In this document: piece by piece, positions 35,359-44,652 of the stretch
How the letters are laid out: each line of letters begins with the position of its first letter
Position numbering within the stretch: the stretch's first letter is position 1
DNA from: Lysinibacillus boronitolerans JCM 21713 = 10a = NBRC 103108
Lineage (GTDB): Bacteria; Bacillota; Bacilli; Bacillales_A; Planococcaceae
Direction of reading: 5' to 3'
Assembly (NCBI RefSeq): GCF_000772935.1
Contig: NZ_JPVR01000079.1
Coordinates: 1-64,000 of the forward strand
Length of the DNA: 64,000 nucleotides
The notes under the pieces: model-generated
What the model was told of the DNA's origin: nothing
Databases searched by the model: none
Seen by the model: only the letters and a program-made list of their open reading frames with translations
Position numbers and translations under genes: made by a program

Positions 35359-36216
35359 TTAAACTTCTTCAGTCCAACCATCCTGTTGTTTTACTTTACC
35401 AGCTTTCATTAATGTTCCTAAGGCACGTTTAAATGCCCCTTTACTCATATTAAACATTTCTTGAATCTCCTCAGGAGACGATTTATCACCAAATGGCATT
35501 TTACCGCCCACATCCTGTATATAATTCAATATTTGTTGCGCATCATTTGAAAGACGCTCATGTTTTCTCGGTAAAAGAGAGCCATTCATGGAACCATCGT
35601 CTTTCACATCGATAATACGTACAACTACATCTTGTCCTAATCGAGGCTCTGTACTTCGCTCAGATTCATGCACGAAAATACGGTAAGGAACTTCTACACC
35701 TAGTAAGAATGTCCCGATCGGTAACAAACGATATGGGCGTGCTTGGATATTTTTATTGTGCATATCTTCAAATGCACCTTCATATAGCTCTGAGATTTTT
35801 TCCTCTGTGGCTAAACGACCAAATAAATCACCATTACGATCTGTGCGTAGTGTCATAAATAAATGATCGCCTGGTTCTGGCCATACCTCTTTTAATGCAG
35901 GTAAATCCTCTGCTTTTACTAATACTTCGCGAGATGTACCAATATCCACAAAAGCACCTTCATGTTCCACTACTTTCAAGACGCGTGCCCAGCCGTACTC
36001 ACCTTGTGTAAAAGCTGGAATTGCAGTTGTAGCAGCCAAATCTCCACGACGGTCTGCAAATAAAAATACTTCAAGGCGATCACCTACTGTTAGTGGCTCT
36101 GTTACCTCTGAAGCATTTAAAGGTAGTTCTTCAACTCCATTTGTTAAAATCCATTTCGATGCTTGTTGCTCTAATACCGTTAATGTAACGACTTCACCTG
36201 ATTTTAATGCGTTCAT
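35359..36216 (-). CDS. cvfB: S1-domain RNA-binding protein CvfB/YitL
   Basis: A 285-residue protein with S1-like OB folds (about 5-65, 70-140 including GWARVLKVVEHEGAFVDIG, and 145-215) and a C-terminal winged helix (about 225-285, SPEEIQEMFNMSKGAFKRAL). Staphylococcus CvfB binds RNA and affects virulence gene expression; here the role is inferred as RNA-binding regulation. The ATG follows AAAGGGAGAC. It begins 29 bp after mntR, likely in one transcript. Confidence 0.9.
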   Translation of the reverse strand: MNALKSGEVVTLTVLEQQASKWILTNGVEELPLNASEVTEPLTVGDRLEVFLFADRRGDLAATTAIPAFTQGEYGWARVLKVVEHEGAFVDIGTSREVLVKAEDLPALKEVWPEPGDHLFMTLRTDRNGDLFGRLATEEKISELYEGAFEDMHNKNIQARPYRLLPIGTFLLGVEVPYRIFVHESERSTEPRLGQDVVVRIIDVKDDGSMNGSLLPRKHERLSNDAQQILNYIQDVGGKMPFGDKSSPEEIQEMFNMSKGAFKRALGTLMKAGKVKQQDGWTEEV

Positions 36217-36245
36217 ATTGTCTCCCTTTCCTTCACACCATCATT

Positions 36246-36665
36246 TTAAAGATTGTGCTGTGTCTTAGATGCCTCTAATTTTTTCACGATGTCTGGATTT
36301 TCTTCCATTACTTGCACAAGATCTGCAATACGATCGATTGAATTCCAACTTAAATGATGTTCAATTCCCTCCACATCATCATAAATACGTTCTTCATCCA
36401 CACCAATCATTCGTAAAAACTGCTCGAGCAATTCATGACGCTGCACAAGACGCTTTCCGAGCTTATCCCCTTTAGGCGTCAATGTCAGTCCACGGTACTT
36501 TTCATAAACTAAATAACCATCTTTATCTAATTTTTGAACCATTTTTGTAACAGAAGAAGGAAGAACAGATAATGCTTCAGCAATGTCAGACACTCGCGCA
36601 TATCCCTTGTTGGCAATTAATAAATATATTTGTTCGATATGGTCCTCCATACTAGGTGTTGGCAT
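36246..36665 (-). CDS. mntR: Manganese-responsive repressor MntR
   Basis: A 139-residue DtxR-family regulator nearly collinear with B. subtilis MntR: winged helix ([23 protein letters not shown]), then the dimer/metal domain with HELLEQFL and [11 protein letters not shown], whose Asp8, Glu99, Glu102 and His77/103-type ligands are conserved in pattern. With Mn(II) it represses Mn uptake and induces efflux. No Mn transporter gene is adjacent. Confidence 0.94.
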   Translation of the reverse strand: MPTPSMEDHIEQIYLLIANKGYARVSDIAEALSVLPSSVTKMVQKLDKDGYLVYEKYRGLTLTPKGDKLGKRLVQRHELLEQFLRMIGVDEERIYDDVEGIEHHLSWNSIDRIADLVQVMEENPDIVKKLEASKTQHNL

Positions 36666-36773
36666 ATCCTTTTCCCTCTCTTTCCTTTTCTTACTCTCTA
36701 GTTTACTACAAGCTTGGCTTAAAAGTTAACTGAAAATACATAGCCTAGAGAAACACTTCCTTTACAACTTAAA

Positions 36774-36804
36774 TAGAGCCTCTTCTATTAAGAAGTAGGC
36801 TCTA
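36774..36804 (-). terminator. Probable terminator after the ComFB-like gene
   Basis: Stem TAGAGCCT/AGGCTCTA (36774-36781 with 36797-36804) extended by an inner CTTCT/AGAAG pairing. The minus-strand T tract is poor. Confidence 0.5.
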
Positions 36805-37090
36805 CTTTGTGTCGAGGATACTTATTTACCACATGTAACGCATGAATAATCTCTTTATTAATGCGCTCAATGTTTCCAGGAGTATTCATTTCTTTAAATG
36901 CCTCATCTCTAGCTTCCATAGATGTAACATACTTACTTGGCAATGCATTTAGTGTAAGTGCCACCGTGTCGAATTCACAGATTTCGCATTTACAAAATGT
37001 TTGATATTCTGGTCCTCGTAGTAAAAAGCTTACTAAACCACGCACAATTTCTTCTGTAACATTTACTAAAATAGGATCTGACATATTCAA
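36788..37090 (-). CDS. ComFB-domain protein
   Basis: A 100-residue protein of the late-competence ComFB family, with the cysteine cluster CKCEICEFDTVALTLN near residues 33-48 (zinc binding is expected). ComFB proteins are now linked to c-di-nucleotide binding in some bacteria; here no comF genes are adjacent, so a competence role is unproven. The start TTG 37088-37090 has GAGGCG 5 bp upstream; ATG 37082-37084 is an alternative. Confidence 0.8.
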   Translation of the reverse strand: MNMSDPILVNVTEEIVRGLVSFLLRGPEYQTFCKCEICEFDTVALTLNALPSKYVTSMEARDEAFKEMNTPGNIERINKEIIHALHVVNKYPRHKVEPTS

Positions 37091-37254
37091 ACTTTCGCCT
37101 CATTTATATTTAATTGTTACATTACTCCTGAAACTATAATAGCCTTAAAAAAAGTCTTTTTCAAGAATCGCAAGTAGCATCTATCCGCATAAAATCCCTC
37201 ATGTCAAAGCAAGATTAATTTCCTACCTTTTCAGATCGTTCTACACCTTACTTA

Positions 37255-39378
37255 CTACTTTTTTGCTCTAATTAGTCTTAATGAATTAAACACAACTAAT
37301 AGTGTTGCACCCATATCCGCAAAAATTGCTATCCATAATGTTAACCACCCTGGTATGACAAGCAGCAATGCAATTAATTTTAAAACTAGGGCAAATATAA
37401 TATTCTCTTTAATGATACGTAATGTTTTTCTGCTCAAGCCAATAGTGTAAGGAAGCTTTGTTAGATCATCACCCATTAATGCAATATCTGCTGTCTCAAG
37501 AGCTGCATCCGTTCCTGCTCCACCCATGGCGATTCCTACGTTTGCAGTGGCCAATGCTGGTGCATCGTTTACACCATCTCCAACCATTGCTACAGCACCA
37601 AATTGTGTACGTAAATCCTTAATCGCCATTAATTTTTCTTCTGGTAATAACCCAGCACGCACATCTGTCATCTTTAATGAAGTAGCGATGGCTTGCGCAG
37701 TAGGCTCTGCATCGCCTGTTAACATCACCATATGCTTTACTTTTAAGGCATTTAATTTGTTCAATACGTCCTTGCTTTCACGACGTAATTGGTCAGCAAT
37801 TGCAATCAGTCCAATAAGTTGATTATTCGAAACAGCTGCTACTACTGTTTTACCCTGTTCTTGCAGATTCTTAACCTGACTTTCTATATTTTGATCTACA
37901 GAAGTTAATGAAGTAGCCCATTTCATGCTACCTACATAAATAATCTGATTATCAACGGTAGCATAGGCACCTTTTCCTGTTACTGATTGGAAATCTGTTG
38001 GGATGAGCTCAGATAATTTTTGATCGTGTAGTCTATTTAAAATTGCTTTAGCTAAAGGGTGCTGTGACTGTTTTTCTACCGCTGCTACTAGTTGTAGCAC
38101 ATAGTCTTCTGACCAATTTTCAGTCGTTACAATATCTGTTACTGCAGGCTGCCCTTTCGTTAATGTACCTGTTTTATCAAAGGCAACAGCTTCAATATGT
38201 CCTAGTTGCTCTAAATGAACACCACCTTTAATCAGTACACCTTGCCTTGCTGCATTACCAATGGCTGTAACAATGGCAACGGGAGTAGAGACGACCAGCG
38301 CACAAGGACATCCTACCACTAAAACAGCTAGACCTTGGTAAATCCAATGCTGCCAATCACCTACTAATAAAGGTGGAATCACAGCTACTAAAAAAGCAAT
38401 AATCATAATCGCTGGTGTATAATACTTTGCAAAGCGATCTACAAATTGCTGAGAAGGTGCCTTTTCTGCTTGTGCTTCTTCCACAAGATGAATTATTTTA
38501 GCGATAGTAGTATCTTCTACTCGCTTAGTCACACGTACTTCAAGGGCACCCTCTTCATTTAACGTCCCAGCAAATACTTCATCATTTATTGTTTTATTTA
38601 CGGGAATCGATTCACCTGTAATAGCCGCCTGGTTGACTGCAGACAATCCACTAATGACAATGCCATCCATCGCAATCTTTTGGCCAGGCTTTACAATCAA
38701 TATATCTCCTATTTCTATGTCTTCAGTAGGTAACTCAAGCTCATGGAAGTGTTCACCGTGGGCTCTTTTAATAATCGCTGTGGGCGGAGCAATATCCATT
38801 AATTGACGAATAGATTGACGTGCTTTATCCATTGAATACGCTTCAAGTGCCTCACTTACAGCAAATAAGAATACGACAACTGCTGCTTCTTCCCACTCAC
38901 CGATAATAGCAGCTCCGATGATGGCGATTGTCATAAGCGTCTTCATATCAAATTCAAAGCGAATTAAATTGCGGAAGCCTATTTTAAAAATACCCACTCC
39001 ACCCACAAGGATAGCTATAATGAACATGGCAATTGGGAGTGGGTTTGATTCCCCATTTATACCCACAAACAGATAACCTAGAATGACAAAAAGCAATGAT
39101 ATTCCTGCTAAAACGTTTTCCTTTTTACGATAAAAGGGTGTAGTATTTTCAAGTGCTTTTGCTGCCGATTGTGTAACTTTAATGCCATCAAAAGCACCAG
39201 CTTCTTCAATTTGGTCTACACTAATAGCGCCGATTACTGTAATTTTAGAAGCACCAAAATTTACTTGTGCATCCTGTACTTCTGGAATAGCCTTTACGTT
39301 TTTTTCAAACTTTGCGGCACAACTAGCGCAGGATAAATTTTGTAGCCTGTATTCTTGTTTAATTGGCGTTGCTGCCAT
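37255..39378 (-). CDS. cadA: Cd/Zn/Co-exporting P1B-type ATPase CadA
   Basis: A 707-residue heavy-metal efflux ATPase: one N-terminal HMA domain with CASC (17-20), eight predicted membrane helices, TGES, the ion-site motif CPC (GCPCALVVS), phosphorylation site DKTGT, and GDGVNDAPAL. It exports divalent soft metals, mainly Cd(II)/Zn(II). The start is ATG 39376-39378 after GAGGGG and overlaps the cadC 3' end by 20 bp. Confidence 0.95.
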   Translation of the reverse strand: MAATPIKQEYRLQNLSCASCAAKFEKNVKAIPEVQDAQVNFGASKITVIGAISVDQIEEAGAFDGIKVTQSAAKALENTTPFYRKKENVLAGISLLFVILGYLFVGINGESNPLPIAMFIIAILVGGVGIFKIGFRNLIRFEFDMKTLMTIAIIGAAIIGEWEEAAVVVFLFAVSEALEAYSMDKARQSIRQLMDIAPPTAIIKRAHGEHFHELELPTEDIEIGDILIVKPGQKIAMDGIVISGLSAVNQAAITGESIPVNKTINDEVFAGTLNEEGALEVRVTKRVEDTTIAKIIHLVEEAQAEKAPSQQFVDRFAKYYTPAIMIIAFLVAVIPPLLVGDWQHWIYQGLAVLVVGCPCALVVSTPVAIVTAIGNAARQGVLIKGGVHLEQLGHIEAVAFDKTGTLTKGQPAVTDIVTTENWSEDYVLQLVAAVEKQSQHPLAKAILNRLHDQKLSELIPTDFQSVTGKGAYATVDNQIIYVGSMKWATSLTSVDQNIESQVKNLQEQGKTVVAAVSNNQLIGLIAIADQLRRESKDVLNKLNALKVKHMVMLTGDAEPTAQAIATSLKMTDVRAGLLPEEKLMAIKDLRTQFGAVAMVGDGVNDAPALATANVGIAMGGAGTDAALETADIALMGDDLTKLPYTIGLSRKTLRIIKENIIFALVLKLIALLLVIPGWLTLWIAIFADMGATLLVVFNSLRLIRAKK

Positions 39379-39730
39379 TCGCAATCCCCTCTTTCGCATG
39401 TTCGTAGGCAATTGTTACAATTTGGTATACATGCTCATCCGCTAAAGAGTAATACATTTGCTTACCTTTACGGTGTGATCTCGCTAAATTATTATCTTTC
39501 AAATATCGTAAATGATGTGATGCTGTGGCAACTGAAGAACCAATAATAGTTGCTACATCACAAACACATAGTTCATCTTCCACCGTTAAAGCATAGGCAA
39601 TTTTAAGTCTAGTTTCATCAGATAACGCTTTTAAAAATTTGGCTACACCTGATAAATCGGGCATTTGTTGTTGCACCTTTGTGACCGCTTCTTCATGTAC
39701 ATGCGTCACCTCACATATTTCCTTTGGCAT
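39359..39730 (-). CDS. cadC: ArsR-family metal-sensing repressor CadC
   Basis: A 123-residue winged-helix repressor with the metal box ELCVCDVA, an N-terminal Cys/His stretch (CEVTHVHEE), a recognition helix region SSVATASHHLRYL and C-terminal DEHVYQIV. It blocks cadCA until Cd/Zn/Pb binds. The ATG follows GAGGTGAG. Two operators flank its promoter (39744-39759 and 39791-39810). Confidence 0.93.
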   Translation of the reverse strand: MPKEICEVTHVHEEAVTKVQQQMPDLSGVAKFLKALSDETRLKIAYALTVEDELCVCDVATIIGSSVATASHHLRYLKDNNLARSHRKGKQMYYSLADEHVYQIVTIAYEHAKEGIANGSNAN

Positions 39731-39743
39731 TTTCTCACCTCAT

Positions 39744-39810
39744 TCAAATATTCATTTGATTGTATTCAATGTAGCATATTATTCCATCTTATTCAAATGA
39801 ATATTTGAAT
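39744..39810 (-). promoter_or_regulatory. cadC promoter with two CadC operators
   Basis: Minus-strand -35 TTGAAT (39791-39796), 17-bp spacer and -10 TACATT (39768-39773). Operator 1 is the palindrome TCAAAT-4-ATTTGA over the start region (39744-39759); operator 2 is ATTCAAAT-4-ATTTGAAT over the -35 (39791-39810). The half-site matches the ArsR/SmtB-type ATTCAAAT. Confidence 0.78.
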
Positions 39811-39830
39811 GTTAGGATGTATATCCTTAA

Positions 39831-39872
39831 ATAAAAAAGTTAGCGTACTTTATTATGTACGCTAACTTTTTT
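39831..39872 (-). terminator. Terminator after the penicillin acylase gene
   Basis: 16-bp perfect stem (39833-39848 with 39857-39872), 8-nt loop and T tract, 2 bp after the stop codon. Confidence 0.94.
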
Positions 39873-39873
39873 A

Positions 39874-42243
39874 TTACTTCGCTTTTAATTGTAATGTTTT
39901 CCCTTTTATCTCTTCCTGTTTGATAAATGTTTGATGGTATTTACCATTAGCCCAATCAAGTACCTGATCTTGATACCAATCAGATTTTACATGCCCACTT
40001 TGACCAGGACCAACAATATGATAGGCTGAGCTTAAATCACCTACATCCACCACAAAACGCCAAGATGCGCCGTGATCTACATTACCAGCTAGATCATTAT
40101 CTGCTGCTTGTACGGTAACTTTCGAGCCACCAATAGGAACCCTTTTAGCGTTAAAATAGGCTGCAAGAATAGGTGATGCACTTCCTAATGTATGATCAAA
40201 AGTAAGTTGATGGTAATCACCCCATTGCCATTTAGAAGCATTCTTGCCGAATTGATCTTCTAATTGTGCAATTGTTAGTTTAAATGCCTTGTATACTGTT
40301 TCATCAATACCACCCTGCTCCTCAATCCAAATACTTTTCTCTCCTGCATAGGCTGTACGTAAGAGCTGGTCTGTAATATTAAACTTACCATACATAATGC
40401 CATACATATCTTCAGGCATTTGATCTTTAAACAAAACTTCCTGTAACTTAATCATTAAAGTATGAAATACAAGTGGTGCACCTGATTCCTTTGCGTCCAC
40501 CATATCCCAATTCTCTAGCATGGCAATAATCTCATCGTACTTCCCATCCTGATCTTTCTCTTTTAGCGATGTTAATAAATCAGGCAAAAATTCTCTTGCA
40601 TAGAGATTATGCTGATCCATTTGCAAAGCCATCATATCTTCTACTGTAATAGCATCATTCGCCTCTAACACTTCTTTAATTCTCTCGAAACGATAAGGCT
40701 GCGCCCAGAAATCAGTTATATGATAAGGATAGTCCTCCCCTATTACTTGGTTATTTGCTGTTGCAATAAAACCTTCTTTCGGATTTACTAGAGTCGGTAA
40801 TTCATCCCAGGGGATAAAGCCTTCCCAGCCATAATCACTCGAATCGCCTGGAACTGGTAATTGACCTTCACCTTGCTTACGAATAGGTATTTGACCATTA
40901 GCTTTATAGGCAATCGTACCGTCCTGTGATGCAAAAACAAAATTTTGAGCTGGCGCTTTAAAATCTTCTAATGCTTTTTCGAAATCATCCCAAGTTTTCG
41001 CCTTATTAAAACCAAGCACTGCCCTCAGTTCAGCTGTCGGTTGTAGTGCCGTCCACTGCATCGAAAATTGTGCAGTTGGCTCTGTATCTTTGAAAGCTAA
41101 ATCCGTCATTATAGGGCCATGACGTGTAACAATGACCTCAAAATCTACAGTTTCTCCATCTTTTACCTTAATCGACTCATCGCGTACCTCTGCTTGCTCC
41201 CACTTTCCATCGTAGCGAAATTGTGTTGGATTATCTGGATTTGGTATTTCAATATATAAATCCTGTACATCTGGACCTACATTAGTCACACCCCAAGCAA
41301 TTTCGTCATTATGACCTAAAATAATACCTGGAATCCCTGCAAAGATAACGCCACTAACGTTTTGTTGTGGGGATTGTAGATGCATTTGATACCATATGGA
41401 AGGGGTGCTTAACCCTAAGTGTGGGTCATCTGCTAAAATAGGCATTCCTGATTTCGTTTTATCCCCAGAAACTACCCAGTTATTACTTCCATTAAATTCG
41501 TTTGGTAGCATTTCCGCACTGAATTGCCCAGCCACTGCTACAGGATTTTGGATATTGGCCTCGATAATAGACGAAGCGTTTTCTGGATATTTAATAAATA
41601 ATTCTTTAGCCTTTTCTTCATCAAAATTCTGTAATGCCCAATGACGAAAAGCTAATGTATTCCAATTCCCTCCCAAATCATAGGCCATGTATTTACCAAT
41701 TGTTAAGGAATCAACAACTGTCCACTCCTCTGGCTCATAGCCTAACAAAGCGAATTCATAGCTTAGTGTATTGCTTTCCTTTGCCTGTGCAATAAAAGCA
41801 TTTACTCCTTCAGCATACCATTCAAGTACTTGTTTGCTTTCGTCATCATAGGCAGCTAATGATTTCTCTGCAGCATCTCGCAAGCTAAATGTGCGGAAAT
41901 GTTTGTCGGTATTAATCGTCGCTTCTCCAATAATTTCAGATAATCGACCACTTGCCTGCCTCCGTGCTAAGTCCATTTGAAATAGTCTATCCTGTGCTTG
42001 AACATAACCTTGCGCACGATACAAATCAGCATCTGTTTTGGCAAAAATATGCGGAACCCCTTTTTCATCTCTCGTTACGGTCACATCCTGATCCAGAATA
42101 GTAACAGCTAACTCACCATCAATCACTGGCTTAGATTTATTCATAAACCATGTAAATCCAATAAAGGCCACTAGAGCCAAAGCAGCTATTGTCCCAGCTA
42201 TGACAATGAGCCACTTTTTCCAATTAAACTTTCTCTTCCCCAC
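39874..42243 (-). CDS. Penicillin acylase family protein
   Basis: A 789-residue Ntn-hydrolase of the penicillin G acylase family: an N-terminal membrane anchor (about 10-35), alpha chain, an autoprocessing site before the nucleophile serine in NGSNNWVVSG (Ser253), and a beta chain with the oxyanion region (ANNQVIG near 500). Members cut amide bonds of acylated amines, beta-lactams or acyl homoserine lactones; substrate unknown. The start is GTG 42241-42243 with a G5 ribosome site 7 bp upstream, which agrees with the hydrophobic anchor. Confidence 0.88.
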   Translation of the reverse strand: MGKRKFNWKKWLIVIAGTIAALALVAFIGFTWFMNKSKPVIDGELAVTILDQDVTVTRDEKGVPHIFAKTDADLYRAQGYVQAQDRLFQMDLARRQASGRLSEIIGEATINTDKHFRTFSLRDAAEKSLAAYDDESKQVLEWYAEGVNAFIAQAKESNTLSYEFALLGYEPEEWTVVDSLTIGKYMAYDLGGNWNTLAFRHWALQNFDEEKAKELFIKYPENASSIIEANIQNPVAVAGQFSAEMLPNEFNGSNNWVVSGDKTKSGMPILADDPHLGLSTPSIWYQMHLQSPQQNVSGVIFAGIPGIILGHNDEIAWGVTNVGPDVQDLYIEIPNPDNPTQFRYDGKWEQAEVRDESIKVKDGETVDFEVIVTRHGPIMTDLAFKDTEPTAQFSMQWTALQPTAELRAVLGFNKAKTWDDFEKALEDFKAPAQNFVFASQDGTIAYKANGQIPIRKQGEGQLPVPGDSSDYGWEGFIPWDELPTLVNPKEGFIATANNQVIGEDYPYHITDFWAQPYRFERIKEVLEANDAITVEDMMALQMDQHNLYAREFLPDLLTSLKEKDQDGKYDEIIAMLENWDMVDAKESGAPLVFHTLMIKLQEVLFKDQMPEDMYGIMYGKFNITDQLLRTAYAGEKSIWIEEQGGIDETVYKAFKLTIAQLEDQFGKNASKWQWGDYHQLTFDHTLGSASPILAAYFNAKRVPIGGSKVTVQAADNDLAGNVDHGASWRFVVDVGDLSSAYHIVGPGQSGHVKSDWYQDQVLDWANGKYHQTFIKQEEIKGKTLQLKAK

Positions 42244-42711
42244 TGAATAACCCCCTTTTTGCACTATATTCCCGTACTCCCTTCCCAAACCCGCTTTGAA
42301 ACGCAAATTTTTTAGCGAAATTTACTATTTTATGTATATAAAATTGTCTCTAAATACAAAATTTTATATTTATTCGCTATTAGAATAGTATAAACAATAG
42401 GAATTATGAAGGCTACTGAGTAATGTTAAAAATTTGTATGTTCATAGAGTGATTGGAGCGACTCTTCCTCATTTTGGAGCGGTTTCCCTCCTTTGTTGAG
42501 CGCCTTTCTCTTTCTTTGGAGCAGCTGCCCACTCTCGCTTTACTTTCTAGCAATTTTTCACGTAAAATGAGCTCTTAGACATCTATTCAATAGGGATTCC
42601 TCTCACATGGAGCTACCTATCCTGGCGTTGCAAAAACTCTTATTTTCAATAGTGCCGCTCTTATTAAAATACAAAAAATCGTATTTCCATATAGAAAATA
42701 CGATTTCAGTA
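42244..42711. repeat. Intergenic region with a 21-bp tandem repeat
   Basis: About 470 bp without a gene. From 42453 to about 42536, four imperfect copies of TTGGAGCGACTCTTCCTCATT-like units occur at 20- to 22-bp steps (42453, 42474, 42496, 42516). Read on the plus strand they open a leucine-rich frame of heptads (LERLFLI, LERFPSF, VERLSLS, LEQLPTL). No start codon with a ribosome site precedes it. See findings. Confidence 0.6.
42673..42706 (-). terminator. Terminator after exoA
   Basis: 11-bp stem (42676-42686 with 42696-42706) with a 6-base minus-strand T tract, just after the exoA stop. Confidence 0.88.
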
Positions 42712-43467
42712 TTAGCATTGTAATTGCAATTCAATTGGACAATGATCACTGCCCATAATGTGTGGGTGAATTGTAGCGCATTCAATTTGATCTTTCAATT
42801 GATTTGATACGACAAAATAATCAATACGCCAACCAATATTACGTTCACGCACTTTATTCATATAGGACCACCATGTGTAGTGGTCGGTTTCCTCGGGATG
42901 CTTGTATCTAAAAGAATCTACAAAACCGCTTTCCAATAACGCTGTGAATTTTGCCCTCTCTTCATATGTAAAACCCGAATTTCCAATATTAGATTTTGCA
43001 TTTTTCAAGTCAATTTCCGTGTGTGCAACATTTAGATCACCACAATAAACCACAGGCTTCTGGCTATTTAGTTCTTGTAAATAGCTAGCTAAGCGATCCT
43101 CCCATTGTAAACGTAGTGGTAATCTCGCTAAATCGCGCTGTGCATTTGGTGTATAAACATTTACTAAATAGAAATTCTCATATTCTAAGGTTATGATTCT
43201 GCCTTCATCCTGAGAATCATCCTCGCCCACTCCATACTTAACAGATAATGGTGTGTGCTTCGTGAAGATTGCTGTTCCAGAATACCCTTTTTTCTGGGCG
43301 TAATTCCAATACTGCTCATAACCTTCGATAGAGAGCTCTACTTGTCCAGCTTGACATTTTGTTTCTTGGATACAAAAGAAATCAGCATCTATTTGATGAA
43401 AGAATTCTAAAAAACCTTTACCTAGACATGCTCGTATTCCATTGACATTCCATGATATAAATTTCAT
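42712..43467 (-). CDS. exoA: Exodeoxyribonuclease III / AP endonuclease ExoA
   Basis: A 251-residue endonuclease/exonuclease/phosphatase-fold enzyme of base-excision repair: MKFISWNVNG, IQETKCQAGQVE (metal Glu), GDLNVAHTEIDL, and the catalytic end GSDHCPIELQL. ATG 43465-43467 is used because it matches B. subtilis ExoA; a GTG 9 bp earlier lies inside the ribosome site GGAGTGTGG. That ribosome site is adjacent to the murB terminator T tract. Confidence 0.94.
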   Translation of the reverse strand: MKFISWNVNGIRACLGKGFLEFFHQIDADFFCIQETKCQAGQVELSIEGYEQYWNYAQKKGYSGTAIFTKHTPLSVKYGVGEDDSQDEGRIITLEYENFYLVNVYTPNAQRDLARLPLRLQWEDRLASYLQELNSQKPVVYCGDLNVAHTEIDLKNAKSNIGNSGFTYEERAKFTALLESGFVDSFRYKHPEETDHYTWWSYMNKVRERNIGWRIDYFVVSNQLKDQIECATIHPHIMGSDHCPIELQLQC

Positions 43468-43481
43468 TTTATCCACACTCC

Positions 43482-43515
43482 TAAAAAAATGCCCTTCGGC
43501 TTATACGAAGGGCAT
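43482..43515 (-). terminator. Terminator between murB and exoA
   Basis: 10-bp perfect stem ATGCCCTTCG/CGAAGGGCAT (43489-43498 with 43506-43515) and a 7-base minus-strand T run that merges with the exoA ribosome site. Confidence 0.92.
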
Positions 43516-43519
43516 CCTA

Positions 43520-44434
43520 TTATAGATCGTCACCAACAATTTTGACTTCCGTCTCTAGTTCAACGCCAAATTTTTCTTTCACTACACGTTGAACCATTTG
43601 GATTGTTTCAATATAGTCTGAAGCAGTAGCATTTCCTTTGTTGACAATAAACCCTGCATGCTTGGTAGAGACTTCCGCATCACCAACACCTTTACCTTGT
43701 AGGCCACTATCTTGAATAAGTTTTCCAGCAAAATGACCAGGTGGGCGTTTAAATACACTTCCAGCAGATGGATATTCTAATGGCTGTTTTGATTCACGTT
43801 GGAAGGTTAAATCAGCAATCTTCGCATTAATTTCCTCCTGTATGCCTACTCTTAATAGAAATTCAGAGGACAATACATAATAACCTTTTTTGGCAATAAT
43901 GCTTTGACGGTATCCTAGCTCAAGCTCTTCTTTACCTAATATTAAAATGTCGCCTTCTTTTGTTAACACCTTTGAAGAAACAATAATATCTTTAATCTCA
44001 CCGCCATAAGCACCTGCGTTCATAGCCATTGCTCCGCCAATTGATCCAGGAATACCACATGCAAATTCAAAACCTGTTAAGGAGGCTTGTGCTGATAACT
44101 TTGATACCTCTTTGATCAGTGCACCGCTTTGTGCATAAACATGCTCACCATTAATACGAATCTCATCTAAGCGTGAAAATGTTACAACGATTCCTCTATG
44201 ACCGCCATCTCGAACAACCATATTAGAGCCGTTACCTAACATCAATAAAGGAATATTATTTATATATGCATAGCGAATAACGGATGCTGCCTCTTCTTCT
44301 GTTTCAGGAAGAACAAAAACATCTGCTTTGCCACCTAATTTTGTCATTGTGTATTGCTGTAATGATTCATCTAACTTAATATTGGCAGGATTAATACTTT
44401 TTGCTAAATCCGTCGCCCATTGTTCTTTTGTCAT
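43520..44434 (-). CDS. murB: UDP-N-acetylenolpyruvoylglucosamine reductase
   Basis: A 304-residue type IIa MurB, FAD enzyme that reduces enolpyruvyl-UDP-GlcNAc to UDP-MurNAc. FAD/substrate loops: TMTKLGGKADVFVLP, MLGNGSNMVVRDGG, FEFACGIPGSIGGAMAMNAGAYGGE (active region; split over positions about 124-148), and SAGSVFKRPPG with the catalytic Ser. The ATG follows AAAGGAA. It stands apart from the other mur genes. Confidence 0.95.
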   Translation of the reverse strand: MTKEQWATDLAKSINPANIKLDESLQQYTMTKLGGKADVFVLPETEEEAASVIRYAYINNIPLLMLGNGSNMVVRDGGHRGIVVTFSRLDEIRINGEHVYAQSGALIKEVSKLSAQASLTGFEFACGIPGSIGGAMAMNAGAYGGEIKDIIVSSKVLTKEGDILILGKEELELGYRQSIIAKKGYYVLSSEFLLRVGIQEEINAKIADLTFQRESKQPLEYPSAGSVFKRPPGHFAGKLIQDSGLQGKGVGDAEVSTKHAGFIVNKGNATASDYIETIQMVQRVVKEKFGVELETEVKIVGDDL

Positions 44435-44652
44435 GAGAGCTAATTCCTTTCTAACGTCCTTCTTACTCTACACCAGTATGGATTTAGAACCCCAATTTGA
44501 CAAGTAAAATGAAGGGTATTTTTATCTCATATTTTAAGACAGGTCAGACCTGTGCAGAGATGATGAATATTATAAAGAAAATTGACAGTCATTCCAAGTG
44601 TTGTTTTTAGCACATTATTTCATTTATTATCTACTGAAATAATCTATTCAGC
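44435..44652. other. Gap murB-hxlR with a perfect palindrome
   Basis: About 220 bp without a gene. A perfect ACAGGT-CAG-ACCTGT palindrome lies at 44539-44553, a shape typical of repressor operators. The murB promoter must be here. Confidence 0.4.
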
